Below, piece after piece: positions 1-11,070 of a stretch of 64,000 bases of DNA; position 1 is the first letter of the stretch, and every line of letters starts with the position of its first letter. The notes under the pieces are model-generated. The model made no database searches. It was given only the letters and a program-made list of their open reading frames with translations, and was not told the DNA's origin. Both the position numbers and the translations under genes were made by a program. Origin of the DNA: PCRC01 sp017848435 (GTDB taxonomy: Bacteria; Pseudomonadota; Gammaproteobacteria; Burkholderiales; Burkholderiaceae_C); assembly GCA_965284315.1 (NCBI GenBank), contig OZ260072.1, positions 744,001 through 808,000 of the forward strand, in the 5' to 3' direction.

Positions 1-1337
1 TCTTCATCAAAACCTTCGGCTGCCAGATGAACGAGTACGACTCGGACAAGATGGTGGATGTGCTGCACGCGGCCGACGGCTACGAGTCCACCCAGAACGT
101 GGACGAGGCGGACCTGATCCTGTTCAACACCTGCTCGGTGCGCGAGAAGGCGCAGGAGAAGGTCTTCTCTGACCTGGGCCGCATCAAGCACCTGAAGAAA
201 AAGGGCGTGCAGATTGGCGTTGGTGGCTGCGTGGCCAGCCAGGAGGGCGCGGCCATCATTGCGCGGGCACCGTATGTGGACGTGGTGTTTGGCCCGCAAA
301 CGCTGCACCGCCTGCCCGAGATGCTGAACGCCCGCACACGCCTCAGCCGGCCGCAGGTGGACATCAGCTTCCCGGAGATCGAGAAGTTCGACCACCTGCC
401 GCCAGCGCGGGTGGAAGGCGCCACCGCGTTCGTCTCCATCATGGAAGGCTGCTCCAAATACTGCAGCTACTGCGTGGTGCCCTACACCCGTGGTGAAGAG
501 GTGAGTCGCCCGTTTGAAGACGTGCTGGTGGAGGTGGCGGGCCTGGCCGACCAGGGCGTGAAAGAAGTGACGCTGCTGGGCCAGAACGTCAACGCCTACC
601 GCGGCAAGATGGGGGACACGGCGGAGATTGCCGACTTCGCCACGCTGATCGAGTACGTGGCTGAGATCCCCGGTATCGAGCGCATCCGTTACACCACCAG
701 CCACCCGAACGAGTTCACACCGGCGCTGATCGACGTGTACGCCAAGGTGCCTCAACTGGTGAGCCATTTGCACCTGCCGGTGCAGCACGGCAGCGACCGG
801 ATTCTGATGGCGATGAAGCGGGGCTACACGGCGCTGGAATACAAGTCCACCGTGCGCAAGCTGCGCGCCATCCGGCCAGAGATGTCGTTGTCCAGCGACT
901 TCATCGTCGGCTTCCCCGGCGAGACCGACGACGACTTTGCGAAGCTGATGAAACTCGTTACCGAGGTGGGCTACGACAGCTCGTTCAGCTTCATCTTCAG
1001 CCCGCGCCCCGGCACACCTGCGGCCGCGTTGCAGGACGACACACCGCACGCGGTCAAACTGGCGCGGCTGCAGCAGTTGCAGGCCACGCTGGACGAGAAC
1101 GTCACCCGCATCAGCGCGAGCCGGCTCGGCACGGTGCAGCGGGTGCTGGTGGAAAGCCCGGCGCGCAAGGACCCGACGCAGCTGTTTGGCCGCACCGAGT
1201 GCAACCGCGCGGTGGTGCTGACGGGCCCGCAGCGGCTGGTGGGCCAGATGGTGGATGTGCGCATCACCGACGCGCCGCAGCGGGTGCTGCGCGGCGAGGT
1301 GCTGACGCGTGAGGCGACGACGCTTGCTATCGATTAG
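1..1337 (+). CDS. miaB: tRNA-2-methylthio-N6-dimethylallyladenosine synthase MiaB (5' end outside window)
   Basis: MiaB is the radical-SAM methylthiotransferase that adds the 2-methylthio group to i6A37 of tRNAs reading UNN codons. The reading frame is open from the window edge and starts in the conserved FIKTFGCQMNEYD segment, so only about ten N-terminal residues are missing. The three cysteines of the N-terminal cluster are in FGCQMN, NTCSVRE and GGCVAS. The radical-SAM CxxxCxxC motif reads CSKYCSYC. A TRAM-like region that includes ESPARKDPTQLFGRTECNR closes the protein. The last codons (LAID) and the stop lie inside a dispersed repeat (1326-1381), so the extreme C-terminus appears repeat-derived. 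Identification is secure from the motifs. Confidence 0.96.
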   Translation, partial: FIKTFGCQMNEYDSDKMVDVLHAADGYESTQNVDEADLILFNTCSVREKAQEKVFSDLGRIKHLKKKGVQIGVGGCVASQEGAAIIARAPYVDVVFGPQTLHRLPEMLNARTRLSRPQVDISFPEIEKFDHLPPARVEGATAFVSIMEGCSKYCSYCVVPYTRGEEVSRPFEDVLVEVAGLADQGVKEVTLLGQNVNAYRGKMGDTAEIADFATLIEYVAEIPGIERIRYTTSHPNEFTPALIDVYAKVPQLVSHLHLPVQHGSDRILMAMKRGYTALEYKSTVRKLRAIRPEMSLSSDFIVGFPGETDDDFAKLMKLVTEVGYDSSFSFIFSPRPGTPAAALQDDTPHAVKLARLQQLQATLDENVTRISASRLGTVQRVLVESPARKDPTQLFGRTECNRAVVLTGPQRLVGQMVDVRITDAPQRVLRGEVLTREATTLAID

Positions 1338-1381
1338 ATAGCTGAATCGCCAGGCTTCACTGAGGCTTGAGGCCTAAAAGG
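1326..1381 (+). repeat. Dispersed repeat A, copy 1
   Basis: This copy shows the full architecture GCTAT-N7-ATAGC(T)-N15-ACTGAGGC followed by TTGAGGCCTAAAAGG. It overlaps the last codons and the stop of miaB and lies in the convergent gap before ffh. Other copies are at 19053, 24940, 34076, 41845, 46890 and 61896. Confidence 0.75.
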
Positions 1382-1425
1382 CTTTAAATTCTCGCTGGCA
1401 GGCCGTTCAAAGGCCGCCAACAGGC

Positions 1426-2793
1426 TCAAAACGGCATGCCGGGCATGCCGCCTTTCATGCCGCCCATGCGCTTCATCATCTTCATCAGGCCGCCGCCCTT
1501 CATTTTCTTCATCATGCCCTGCATCTGGTCGAACTCTTTCAGCAGGCGGTTGACCTCCTGAACGTGCACCCCGGCGCCTGCGGCAATACGGCGCTTGCGG
1601 GTGGCCTTGATCAAATCGGGCTTGCGGCGCTCCAGCGGCGTCATGCTCTGAATGATGCCGGCCTTGCGGCGCACGTCTTTCTCGGCGCGGTCCATGTCCA
1701 CCTGGCCGGCCTTGGCGGCCATTTGCGCCGGCAGCTTGTCCATCAGGCTGGCCAGGCCACCCATCTGTTTCATCTGCTGGATCTGGCCGAGGAAGTCGTT
1801 CAAATCGAAGCCCTCGCCGCTCTTGACCTTGGCCGCCAGCTTTTGCGCCGCCGCCATGTCCACGCCCTGCGTGACCTGCTCCACCAGCGCCAAAATGTCG
1901 CCCATGCCCAGAATGCGGCCGGCGTGGCGATCGGCGTCGAACACCTCCAGGCCGTCGATCTTCTCGCTGACACCGGCGAACTTGATCGGCGCGCCCGTCA
2001 CCTGCCGCACGCTCAAAGCGGCACCGCCGCGCGAATCGCCGTCGGTTTTGGTCAGGATGATGCCGGTCAGCGGCAGCGCCTCCTTGAACGCCTTGGCGGT
2101 GTTGACCGCGTCCTGGCCCTGCATCGCGTCCACCACAAACAGCGTTTCCACCGGGTTCAACACCGCGTGCAGTTCCTTGATCTCGCGCATCAGCGCTTCG
2201 TCAATCGCCAGCCGGCCCGCGGTGTCAACCAGCAGCACGTCAAAGAAATGCTTGCGCGCGTAGTCCAGCGCGGCGTGGGCAATGTCCACCGGCTTCTGGT
2301 CTGGCGTGCTCGGGAACCACTCGGCCCCGGCCTGCTTCGTCACGGTCTTGAGCTGCTCGATGGCGGCCGGGCGGTAGACGTCGCCCGACACGGTCAGCAC
2401 CTTCTTCTTGCGCTTCTCGATCAGGTGCTTGGCCAGCTTGGCGGTGGTGGTGGTCTTGCCCGCGCCCTGCAGGCCGGCCATCAGGATCACCGCCGGCGGC
2501 TGCGCGGCGAGGTTGATGTCGGCCACGCCCTCGCCCATGGTGGCGGCCAGCTCGCGGTTGACGATGGCCACCAGCGCCTGGCCGGGTGACAGCGACCCCA
2601 GCACCTCCTGGCCCAGCGCCTTGTCTTTCACCCGCGCGATGAAGTCGCGCACCACCGGCAGCGCCACGTCGGCCTCCAGCAGCGCCATGCGCACCTCGCG
2701 CAGCATGTCCTGCACGTTGGATTCGGTGATGCGGGCTTGACCCCGCATCTCTTTGACGAGGCGCGAGAGTTTGTCGGTGAGGGCGGAGGCCAT
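1426..2793 (-). CDS. ffh: Signal recognition particle protein Ffh
   Basis: Ffh is the SRP54-type GTPase that binds 4.5S RNA and the signal sequences of nascent membrane proteins and hands ribosomes to FtsY. The 455-residue product has the usual length. It has an N-terminal helical domain, then the G domain with GLQGAGKTTTTAKLA (P-loop), DTAGRLAIDEALM (G3) and TKTDGD (G4). The C-terminal M domain is methionine-rich and ends in a Met/Gly/Lys tail (MKKMKGGGLMKMMKRMGGMKGG). It is convergent with miaB and divergent from the CcsA-type gene at 2832, an arrangement like ffh/ypjD in enterobacteria. Confidence 0.97.
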   Translation of the reverse strand: MASALTDKLSRLVKEMRGQARITESNVQDMLREVRMALLEADVALPVVRDFIARVKDKALGQEVLGSLSPGQALVAIVNRELAATMGEGVADINLAAQPPAVILMAGLQGAGKTTTTAKLAKHLIEKRKKKVLTVSGDVYRPAAIEQLKTVTKQAGAEWFPSTPDQKPVDIAHAALDYARKHFFDVLLVDTAGRLAIDEALMREIKELHAVLNPVETLFVVDAMQGQDAVNTAKAFKEALPLTGIILTKTDGDSRGGAALSVRQVTGAPIKFAGVSEKIDGLEVFDADRHAGRILGMGDILALVEQVTQGVDMAAAQKLAAKVKSGEGFDLNDFLGQIQQMKQMGGLASLMDKLPAQMAAKAGQVDMDRAEKDVRRKAGIIQSMTPLERRKPDLIKATRKRRIAAGAGVHVQEVNRLLKEFDQMQGMMKKMKGGGLMKMMKRMGGMKGGMPGMPF

Positions 2794-2831
2794 GGGTATT
2801 GGCCCCAGGGGTGCTGGAGCGAAGCTAAACT

Positions 2832-3641
2832 GTGACCATGATTTTAACTTTCAGCCACGGTTGGCCGGTGGTGCTGGGCATTGGCACCACGCTGGCCTAT
2901 GCCATTCCGGCCGTGGCGGGGCAACGGCTGGGCAACGGCACGTCCTGGCAAATCCTGGTATTGGCCTGGCTGCTGCACGCGCTGACCATCAGCACCAGCT
3001 TCCTGGGGCCCGAGCCACACTTCGGTTTTGCACCCGCGTTGTCAGGCACCGCCTGGCTGGCCTTGACGGTCTATGGCATTGAGCGCCAGGTGTTCCCGAA
3101 AATGCGCCCGGGCTGGGCCCTGGCAGGCCTTGGGGCGGCCTCGGTCGTTCTGGCCATGGCCTTTCCAGGCACCCCACAGCACCCCAGTGCGTCGGCCTGG
3201 CTGCCGCTGCACTGGTTGCTGGGCATTGCCTCGTATGGCCTGTTCGCCGCCGCCGTGCTGCACGCCTGGCTGATGACGCGGGCCGAAAAATCCATGCGGC
3301 TGGCTGGCAACGAAAACAGCGGCCTGCCGCTGCTGACGCTGGAGCGCCTCACCTTTCGCTTCGTCACCGCTGGCTTCGTGCTGCTGTCGCTCACGCTGTT
3401 GGCAGGCATGGTGTTCACCGAGTCGCTCTATGGCGCCGGCCGTGCCTGGCGCTGGGACCACAAAACGATTTTTGCACTGCTGTCGTGGGTGGTGTTCGCG
3501 GTGTTGCTGGCTGGCCGCAGCCGCTTCGGCTGGCGTGGCAAGCGCGCGGTCCGGGTGCTCTACATCGGCAGCGCCCTGCTGTTGCTGTCCTATGTGGGTT
3601 CGCGTTTCGTGTTTGAAGTGGTGCTGGGGCGCATGCTGTGA
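2832..3641 (+). CDS. Cytochrome c assembly (CcsA/YpjD-type) inner-membrane protein
   Basis: This is an integral membrane protein of about 269 residues with around eight hydrophobic segments. It carries the CcsA-like signature near residues 200-220 (RAWRWDHKTIFALLSW), typical of the cytochrome c assembly family whose better-known members move or handle haem. It lies next to ffh, as E. coli ypjD does. A GTG start at 2832 and an ATG at 2838 are both possible. Its stop overlaps the GTG start of the next gene, so the two are translationally coupled. The family is clear, but a role in cytochrome biogenesis is not shown by the sequence, since no other ccs/ccm genes are nearby. Confidence 0.82.
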   Translation: MTMILTFSHGWPVVLGIGTTLAYAIPAVAGQRLGNGTSWQILVLAWLLHALTISTSFLGPEPHFGFAPALSGTAWLALTVYGIERQVFPKMRPGWALAGLGAASVVLAMAFPGTPQHPSASAWLPLHWLLGIASYGLFAAAVLHAWLMTRAEKSMRLAGNENSGLPLLTLERLTFRFVTAGFVLLSLTLLAGMVFTESLYGAGRAWRWDHKTIFALLSWVVFAVLLAGRSRFGWRGKRAVRVLYIGSALLLLSYVGSRFVFEVVLGRML

Positions 3642-3880
3642 AATACCTCGTTCTGTTGCTGGTGGTGGTGGCGGTTGTCTGGCTCTGGCGGCACCAGCGC
3701 GACAGCGACGCGCGCGACGCCGCCGCCGAAGCGGCCAAACGCCAGCCCAAGCCCCTGGCGCCACCGCACGACATCGTGGCCTGCCCGGTGTGTGGCCTGC
3801 ACCTGCCCCAGCGCGACGCGGTGCCCGGCGCACTGGCGTTGTACTGCAGCGCCGAACACCAGCGCCAGGCCGAACCCTGA
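3638..3880 (+). CDS. PP0621-type small membrane-anchored zinc-ribbon-like protein
   Basis: This 80-residue protein begins with one hydrophobic segment (KYLVLLLVVVAVVWLW) followed by a charged linker. It has a small cysteine motif: ACPVCGLHLPQRDA, then YCSAEHQ near the C-terminus. That C-x2-C and C/H arrangement could bind a metal. It starts with GTG at 3638, overlapping the stop of the upstream gene (GTGA), and ends just before pilS, so it belongs to the same transcript. Similar short proteins precede PilS-type kinases in related bacteria. Its function is unknown, and a link to pilus signalling is only inferred from position. Confidence 0.72.
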   Translation: MKYLVLLLVVVAVVWLWRHQRDSDARDAAAEAAKRQPKPLAPPHDIVACPVCGLHLPQRDAVPGALALYCSAEHQRQAEP

Positions 3881-3899
3881 TGTGCACACCACCACGCCC

Positions 3900-5585
3900 A
3901 TGGCCGGCACCACGGCGGCACTGACCGCCGGCCGCGCGGCGGTGCCGGTGTCAACGACCGACTCGGCCCTGTCGCGGCTGTGGTTCGGCTTCATGACCGC
4001 GCGCGTCACCATCGCGCTGGTGCTGTTGCTGCTGCATGCCTCGGTCTTGCTGATGGGCCAGCCCACCATGGCCTGGGCCATACCGCTGTGCGCGCTGTAC
4101 CTGATGGCTTGCCTGGCGGTGCGGCTGTTTCTGGGCCCGCCCGAGTCCACCGCCGCGTTCGATCGGCAATGGCCGCTGACCATCGGCATCGACGTTCTGG
4201 GCTGCGCCGTGCTGCAGTTCACCCAGTCGGCCGGCATCAACTACATTGCGCTGTTTGCACTGCCGGTGCTGCTGGCCTCGGTCCTTGGCACGCGCCTGCT
4301 GGGCCTGGGCACGGCGGCGGCGGTGACGCTGTTGCTGTTCGTCAATGCCAGCTGGCACGCCGCACCGGCCGAGGCAGCTTACCTGCAGGCCGGCCTCGTT
4401 GGCACCGGCCTGATGGCCGAGGCGCTGCTGGCCCACCAGTTGGCCACCCGGCTCGCCAGCCAGGAACAGCTCACCCAGCTCAGCACCCAGGCCGCCATTG
4501 CGCAGGGCCGGGTGAACGAGCTGATCATTGAAAACCTGCCCGACGGCATCCTGGTTGTGGACAGCCTGGGCCGCGTCCAGGCCGCCAACCCTGCCGCACG
4601 CCGGATGCTGCTGTGCAGCGCCGACGCCGCGCAGCCCCTCCCCGCCACGCTGTTTGCCGAGCCGGGCTGGTATGCGCTGGCCGCTCTGGTACAGGACACG
4701 GTGGCGAGGCAATCGCCACTGGTGGCCGACGTCTCTCTCGACAACGCGGGCACCCACCTGCGCCTGCGCGCCAGCACGCGCCTGACGGCCGCCACACCGG
4801 CCACACCTGATGCCGGCGCCACCGGGCTGTGCGTGCTGTTCCTGCAAGACCTGCGCGAGCTGGAAGCCCGCATGCGCACCGACAACCTGGCCGCCATGGG
4901 CCGCATGTCCACCGCCGTGGCGCACGAGATCCGCAACCCGCTCGCCGCGATTGTCCAGGCCAACGCCCTGCTCGGCGAAGACCTGCCCAGCCCGCAACAC
5001 CAACGGCTGACGCAGATGATCCAGCACAACGCACAGCGGCTCGACCAGATCGTGGAAGAGGTGCTGAACCTCTCCCGCATCCACCGTCCCGCCGAGCCTG
5101 CGCCGTCGCTGCGGCTCGATGCCCATGTGGCCCAGTACTGCACCGAATGGATGCAGCAAAGCGGCCATGCCGGCCGTGTGCAACTCGACCTGGCAGCGCC
5201 CCAGAAGGTAGTGGTCTTCAATGGCGACCACCTCCGCCGCGTGCTGATCAACCTGCTGGACAACGCGCAGCGCTACACCCGCCAGGACGACGGCGCGGTG
5301 GTCGTCAGCACACAGGCCGGTGATCGGCAGGTGCAGCTGTCGGTCTGGAGCGCTGCCGCGCCACTCGAAACCTCGGTACAACGCCACCTGTTCGAGCCAT
5401 TTTTCTCGTCGGAGAGCCGCTCCACCGGCCTGGGCCTCTACATTTGCCGCGAGCTGTGCGAGCAGCACGGCGCCAGCATCGCCTACCGCCGCCGGGCCTG
5501 GCGCGGTACGGACGGCAACGACTTCCATGTGCAGTTCAACCTGCCGCCCGCCACGGCACCGGCAGCATTCACCCACACTGCCTGA
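3900..5585 (+). CDS. pilS: Sensor histidine kinase PilS
   Basis: This is the membrane histidine kinase of the PilS/PilR pair that controls type IV pilus genes through sigma-54. The 561-residue protein has about six N-terminal membrane segments (roughly residues 30-180) and a PAS-like segment (LIIENLPDGILVVDSLGRVQAANPAARRML). The HisKA box is VAHEIRNPLAAIVQA, with the phosphorylated His. The HATPase part has an N box (LINLLDNAQRYT) and a G box (STGLGLYICRELCEQHG). The start is uncertain: GTG at 3882 and ATG at 3900 are both in frame, and neither has a strong ribosome-binding site. The gene follows the PP0621-type gene with almost no gap and is 3 bp from pilR. Confidence 0.88.
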   Translation: MAGTTAALTAGRAAVPVSTTDSALSRLWFGFMTARVTIALVLLLLHASVLLMGQPTMAWAIPLCALYLMACLAVRLFLGPPESTAAFDRQWPLTIGIDVLGCAVLQFTQSAGINYIALFALPVLLASVLGTRLLGLGTAAAVTLLLFVNASWHAAPAEAAYLQAGLVGTGLMAEALLAHQLATRLASQEQLTQLSTQAAIAQGRVNELIIENLPDGILVVDSLGRVQAANPAARRMLLCSADAAQPLPATLFAEPGWYALAALVQDTVARQSPLVADVSLDNAGTHLRLRASTRLTAATPATPDAGATGLCVLFLQDLRELEARMRTDNLAAMGRMSTAVAHEIRNPLAAIVQANALLGEDLPSPQHQRLTQMIQHNAQRLDQIVEEVLNLSRIHRPAEPAPSLRLDAHVAQYCTEWMQQSGHAGRVQLDLAAPQKVVVFNGDHLRRVLINLLDNAQRYTRQDDGAVVVSTQAGDRQVQLSVWSAAAPLETSVQRHLFEPFFSSESRSTGLGLYICRELCEQHGASIAYRRRAWRGTDGNDFHVQFNLPPATAPAAFTHTA

Positions 5586-5588
5586 CAC

Positions 5589-7073
5589 ATGGCCCACACC
5601 ACCCCCTCCGGCGCACACATCCTCGTCATTGACGACGAACCCGACCTGCGCACCCTGTACGAGCTGACCCTGCTGCGCGAGGGCTACCAGGTGGACGCCG
5701 CCGGCACCGTGGCCGCTGCGCAGCAGCAATTGGCCAGCAAGCGCTTCGACGCCGTCATTACCGACATGCGCCTGCCCGACGGCACCGGCCTGGACGTGCT
5801 GCGTGCGCTGGCACAGCAGGGCCGGACCGAACGCTGCGTGATGATCACCGCCTACGGTTCGCCCGAGAACGCGGTCGAGGCCCTGAAAGCTGGCGCCTTC
5901 GATTACCTGACCAAGCCGGTGGACCTGAAGCAGTTCCGCAGCGTTGTGGCGTCGGCCATCGAACAGGCGCGGGCACCCACCCACGCCTTGCGCCGGCTGC
6001 CGGTGCAGCGCACAGCCCCGGCCGGCGACGCGGGCACCCTCGCGCTGCAGCGCCTGGTCGGAGAGTCCGAAGCGATGCGCGCAGTCAAGGCGCGCATCGA
6101 CAAGGTGGCACGCAGCATGGCGCCGGTGCTGGTGCGCGGCGAATCCGGCTCGGGCAAGGAGCTGGCCGCCCGCGCCATCCACGCCTGCAGCCACCGCAGC
6201 GCCGGCCCCTTTGTGGCCGTCAACTGCAGCGCCATCCCCGAGAACCTGCTCGAAACCGAATTCTTTGGTGCCCGCAAAGGCGCCTACACCGGCTCGTCCC
6301 AGGACCGCGACGGCTACTTCCAGGCCGCCGCTGGCGGCACGCTGTTCCTCGACGAGGTCGGCGACTTGCCACCCGCGATGCAAGCCAAGCTGCTGCGGGC
6401 GATCCAGGAACGGGCGATCCGCCCGGTGGGTGCCACGCAAGAGGAAGCCACCGACACGCGCATCGTCAGCGCCACCCACAAGGACCTGCCCACCGAAGTG
6501 CAGGCCGGCCGCTTCCGCCAGGACCTCTACTACCGGCTCGACGTGATCGACATCCACATGCCAGCCCTGCGCGAGCGCCGCGAAGACATGCCGGCCCTGT
6601 GCGCGGCCCTGCTGGAAAAAATTGCCCCCGAAGCCGGATGCCGGGTGCCGCAGCTGTCCAGCACCGCGCTGGCCCAGTTGCAGCAGCACCCCTTCACCGG
6701 CAATGTGCGCGAACTGGAGAACCTGCTGTACCGCGCGGTGGCGCTCAGTGACGACGGTGCGCTGTGTTTCGAGCTGCCCACTCCCCTCCATCAGCTGTCC
6801 GCTGAACCGGCACGCGCCGACACCGCCCCCACAGAGGCGCCAGAGCCAGAGCCAACCGTGTTGCCACCACAGCACCCCCCACTGCCCAGCGACCTGCAGG
6901 CCTACCTCGACCAGCAGGAACGCCAGATCCTGTTGCAGGCCCTGCGCGACGCCCGCTTCAACCGCACCGCTGCGGCGGCCGCGCTGGGCCTCAGCCTGCG
7001 GCAGATCCGCTACCGCATCGAACGCCTGAAGATCAACGTGGCCGAACAGGACACCCCCCATGACGGCGCATGA
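5589..7073 (+). CDS. pilR: Sigma-54-dependent response regulator PilR
   Basis: This NtrC-type activator is the expected partner of PilS. Residues about 10-120 form a receiver domain (ILVIDDEPDLRTL, phospho-acceptor in VITDMRLPDGTG, TAYGS, and the conserved Lys in LTKPVDL). Residues about 150-390 form the AAA+ domain, with Walker A GESGSGKE and Walker B GGTLFLDEVGDLP. The C-terminus has a Fis-type helix-turn-helix (NRTAAAAALGLSLRQIRYRIERL). The sigma-54 contact loop, normally GAFTGA, reads GAYTGS here. Phe to Tyr is a mild change; the final Ala to Ser is less usual. The last 14 bases overlap the start of ampD. No other pil genes are in the window. Confidence 0.9.
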   Translation: MAHTTPSGAHILVIDDEPDLRTLYELTLLREGYQVDAAGTVAAAQQQLASKRFDAVITDMRLPDGTGLDVLRALAQQGRTERCVMITAYGSPENAVEALKAGAFDYLTKPVDLKQFRSVVASAIEQARAPTHALRRLPVQRTAPAGDAGTLALQRLVGESEAMRAVKARIDKVARSMAPVLVRGESGSGKELAARAIHACSHRSAGPFVAVNCSAIPENLLETEFFGARKGAYTGSSQDRDGYFQAAAGGTLFLDEVGDLPPAMQAKLLRAIQERAIRPVGATQEEATDTRIVSATHKDLPTEVQAGRFRQDLYYRLDVIDIHMPALRERREDMPALCAALLEKIAPEAGCRVPQLSSTALAQLQQHPFTGNVRELENLLYRAVALSDDGALCFELPTPLHQLSAEPARADTAPTEAPEPEPTVLPPQHPPLPSDLQAYLDQQERQILLQALRDARFNRTAAAAALGLSLRQIRYRIERLKINVAEQDTPHDGA

Positions 7074-7662
7074 GCGCGTGCCACCGGCGACCAGCCAGCC
7101 GCTGTGGCAGGCCGGCTGGTACCGTTTCGCGCGGCACCTGGCGTCCCCCAACCACGGGCCCCGCCCAACCGGCACCGAAGTGAGCCTGGTGGTGATCCAC
7201 GCCATCAGCCTGCCGCCTGGCGAGTTTGGTGGTGGCCATGTGCAGCAGCTGTTCACCAACCAGCTCGACTGGGATGCCCACCCGTATTTCCAGTCGATCC
7301 GGGGGCTGGAAGTGTCGGCCCATTTTTTCATTGGCCGCACCGGCGAGCTCTGGCAGTTCGTCAGCGCCGACGCGCGGGCCTGGCATGCGGGCGTCTCCAG
7401 CTTCCGCGGCAAAGACAACTGCAACGACTACTCGATTGGCATTGAACTCGAAGGCTGCGACGACGGCCCCTTTGAGCCCGCCCAGTACGACACGCTGGCC
7501 AGCGTCTGCGCGGCCATCACGGCGGCTTACCCGGTGCGCGACCTGACCGGCCACGAGCACGTGGCCCCTGGTCGCAAACACGACCCGGGCCCAGGCTTTG
7601 AGTGGCCCGCATTGCAGCGGGCGCTGGGCTGGCCGGATCGGTGTTTTCCCGAGCCTGTGTGA
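7060..7662 (+). CDS. ampD: 1,6-anhydro-N-acetylmuramyl-L-alanine amidase AmpD
   Basis: AmpD is the cytoplasmic zinc amidase that removes the peptide from anhydro-muropeptides during cell-wall recycling, and in many species it indirectly sets AmpR/AmpC signalling. The 200-residue protein matches the family length and shows the amidase_2 signatures: the first zinc His in LVVIHAISLPPGEFGG, then HFFIGRTGELWQFV, DNCNDYSIGIELEG, and the second His plus Asp in GHEHVAPGRKHDPGPGF. The start lies within the last codons of pilR (14-base overlap), so it is probably translationally coupled, although no functional link with pilus control is known. Confidence 0.93.
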   Translation: MTAHERVPPATSQPLWQAGWYRFARHLASPNHGPRPTGTEVSLVVIHAISLPPGEFGGGHVQQLFTNQLDWDAHPYFQSIRGLEVSAHFFIGRTGELWQFVSADARAWHAGVSSFRGKDNCNDYSIGIELEGCDDGPFEPAQYDTLASVCAAITAAYPVRDLTGHEHVAPGRKHDPGPGFEWPALQRALGWPDRCFPEPV

Positions 7663-7872
7663 GTCCAGGAGCACCGCCACAGGCCTGACAACGCTTTTGG
7701 CTGCGGCTCAGGCCGGCTCACCCGGAACAGGCCAAGCCAGAACACATGCGGTTTCCCGGGCCAAAAAGGCCTGCCAGCCGCACCGGCATTGGCCTGCGCA
7801 GCACCGATGCAGGCCACACAAGGCCAGGCACGGAAATCGCCCCCGGCAGCGCGCCTGCGGCATCCAGGCGAT

Positions 7873-7888
7873 ACACTACCGGTAGTGG
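7873..7888. promoter_or_regulatory. NrdR box 1
   Basis: The 16-mer ACACTACCGGTAGTGG is nearly palindromic and matches the shape of the NrdR operator (ACACWATATATWGTGT). Its centre is exactly 32 bp, about three helical turns, from that of box 2. Paired boxes at this spacing are the hallmark of NrdR repression of ribonucleotide reductase genes. It ends just before the -35 element. Confidence 0.82.
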
Positions 7889-7889
7889 C

Positions 7890-7918
7890 TTGTCATCCCC
7901 CATGACCCCATATATAGT
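7890..7918 (+). promoter_or_regulatory. Sigma-70-type promoter of nrdAB
   Basis: TTGTCA at 7890-7895 matches the -35 consensus at five of six positions. TATAGT at 7913-7918 matches the -10 at five of six, and the spacer is 17 bp. The -10 lies inside NrdR box 2, so bound NrdR should block RNA polymerase. Confidence 0.7.
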
Positions 7919-7920
7919 GT
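7905..7920. promoter_or_regulatory. NrdR box 2
   Basis: The 16-mer ACCCCATATATAGTGT matches the NrdR consensus best in its right half (ATATATAGTGT). It overlaps the predicted -10 and lies 104 bp upstream of the preferred nrdA start. Confidence 0.85.
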
Positions 7921-8024
7921 CTGTCACGCGAAAGAGAAGACACTGTCAGCCCATCCATGGCCAGCCTGCAAGGCGGCCACAGTGACCCGAAAACCAACAA
8001 CAACACATGCCTAACGAGGAACCT

Positions 8025-10940
<2,916 letters not shown>

Positions 10941-10943
10941 CCT

Positions 10944-10977
10944 CAAGGCCTCGCGGCAGACCACTGGCGAGGCCTTG
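10944..10977 (+). other. Hairpin between nrdA and nrdB
   Basis: CAAGGCCTCGC (10944-10954) and GCGAGGCCTTG (10967-10977) form a perfect 11-bp inverted repeat with a 12-base loop, three bases after the nrdA stop. No T-run follows, so it is more likely an mRNA-stabilising or processing structure than a terminator. A weaker 8-bp inverted repeat (GATGTGAA / TTCACATC, 11009-11038) lies between it and nrdB. Confidence 0.6.
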
Positions 10978-11070
10978 ACGATGCACATGAACAACACAAT
11001 TTTTGCGTGATGTGAACGAACACTTTTCAATTCACATCGCTGCTCACATAATTCGAGAAATGGATTTTCT

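Larger units (their letters stand above)
7663..8024. other. Intergenic region upstream of nrdA
   Basis: This 362-base gap between ampD and nrdA contains no convincing gene; the short open frames here are not supported by ribosome-binding sites or recognisable products. Its distal part carries the nrdA promoter and two NrdR boxes (7873-7920). The proximal 200 bases show only GC-rich sequence with no clear terminator. Confidence 0.7.

Noticed and set aside
3951..7424. 1157-codon open frame on the minus strand across pilS and pilR
   Set aside because: It is antisense to two well-identified genes. Long frames of low-complexity Gly/Arg/Gln sequence opposite real genes are expected in GC-rich DNA, and no domain is recognisable.
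7663..7985. Short open frames in the ampD-nrdA gap
   Set aside because: They have no ribosome-binding sites, several overlap in different frames, and the region carries the promoter and NrdR boxes instead.
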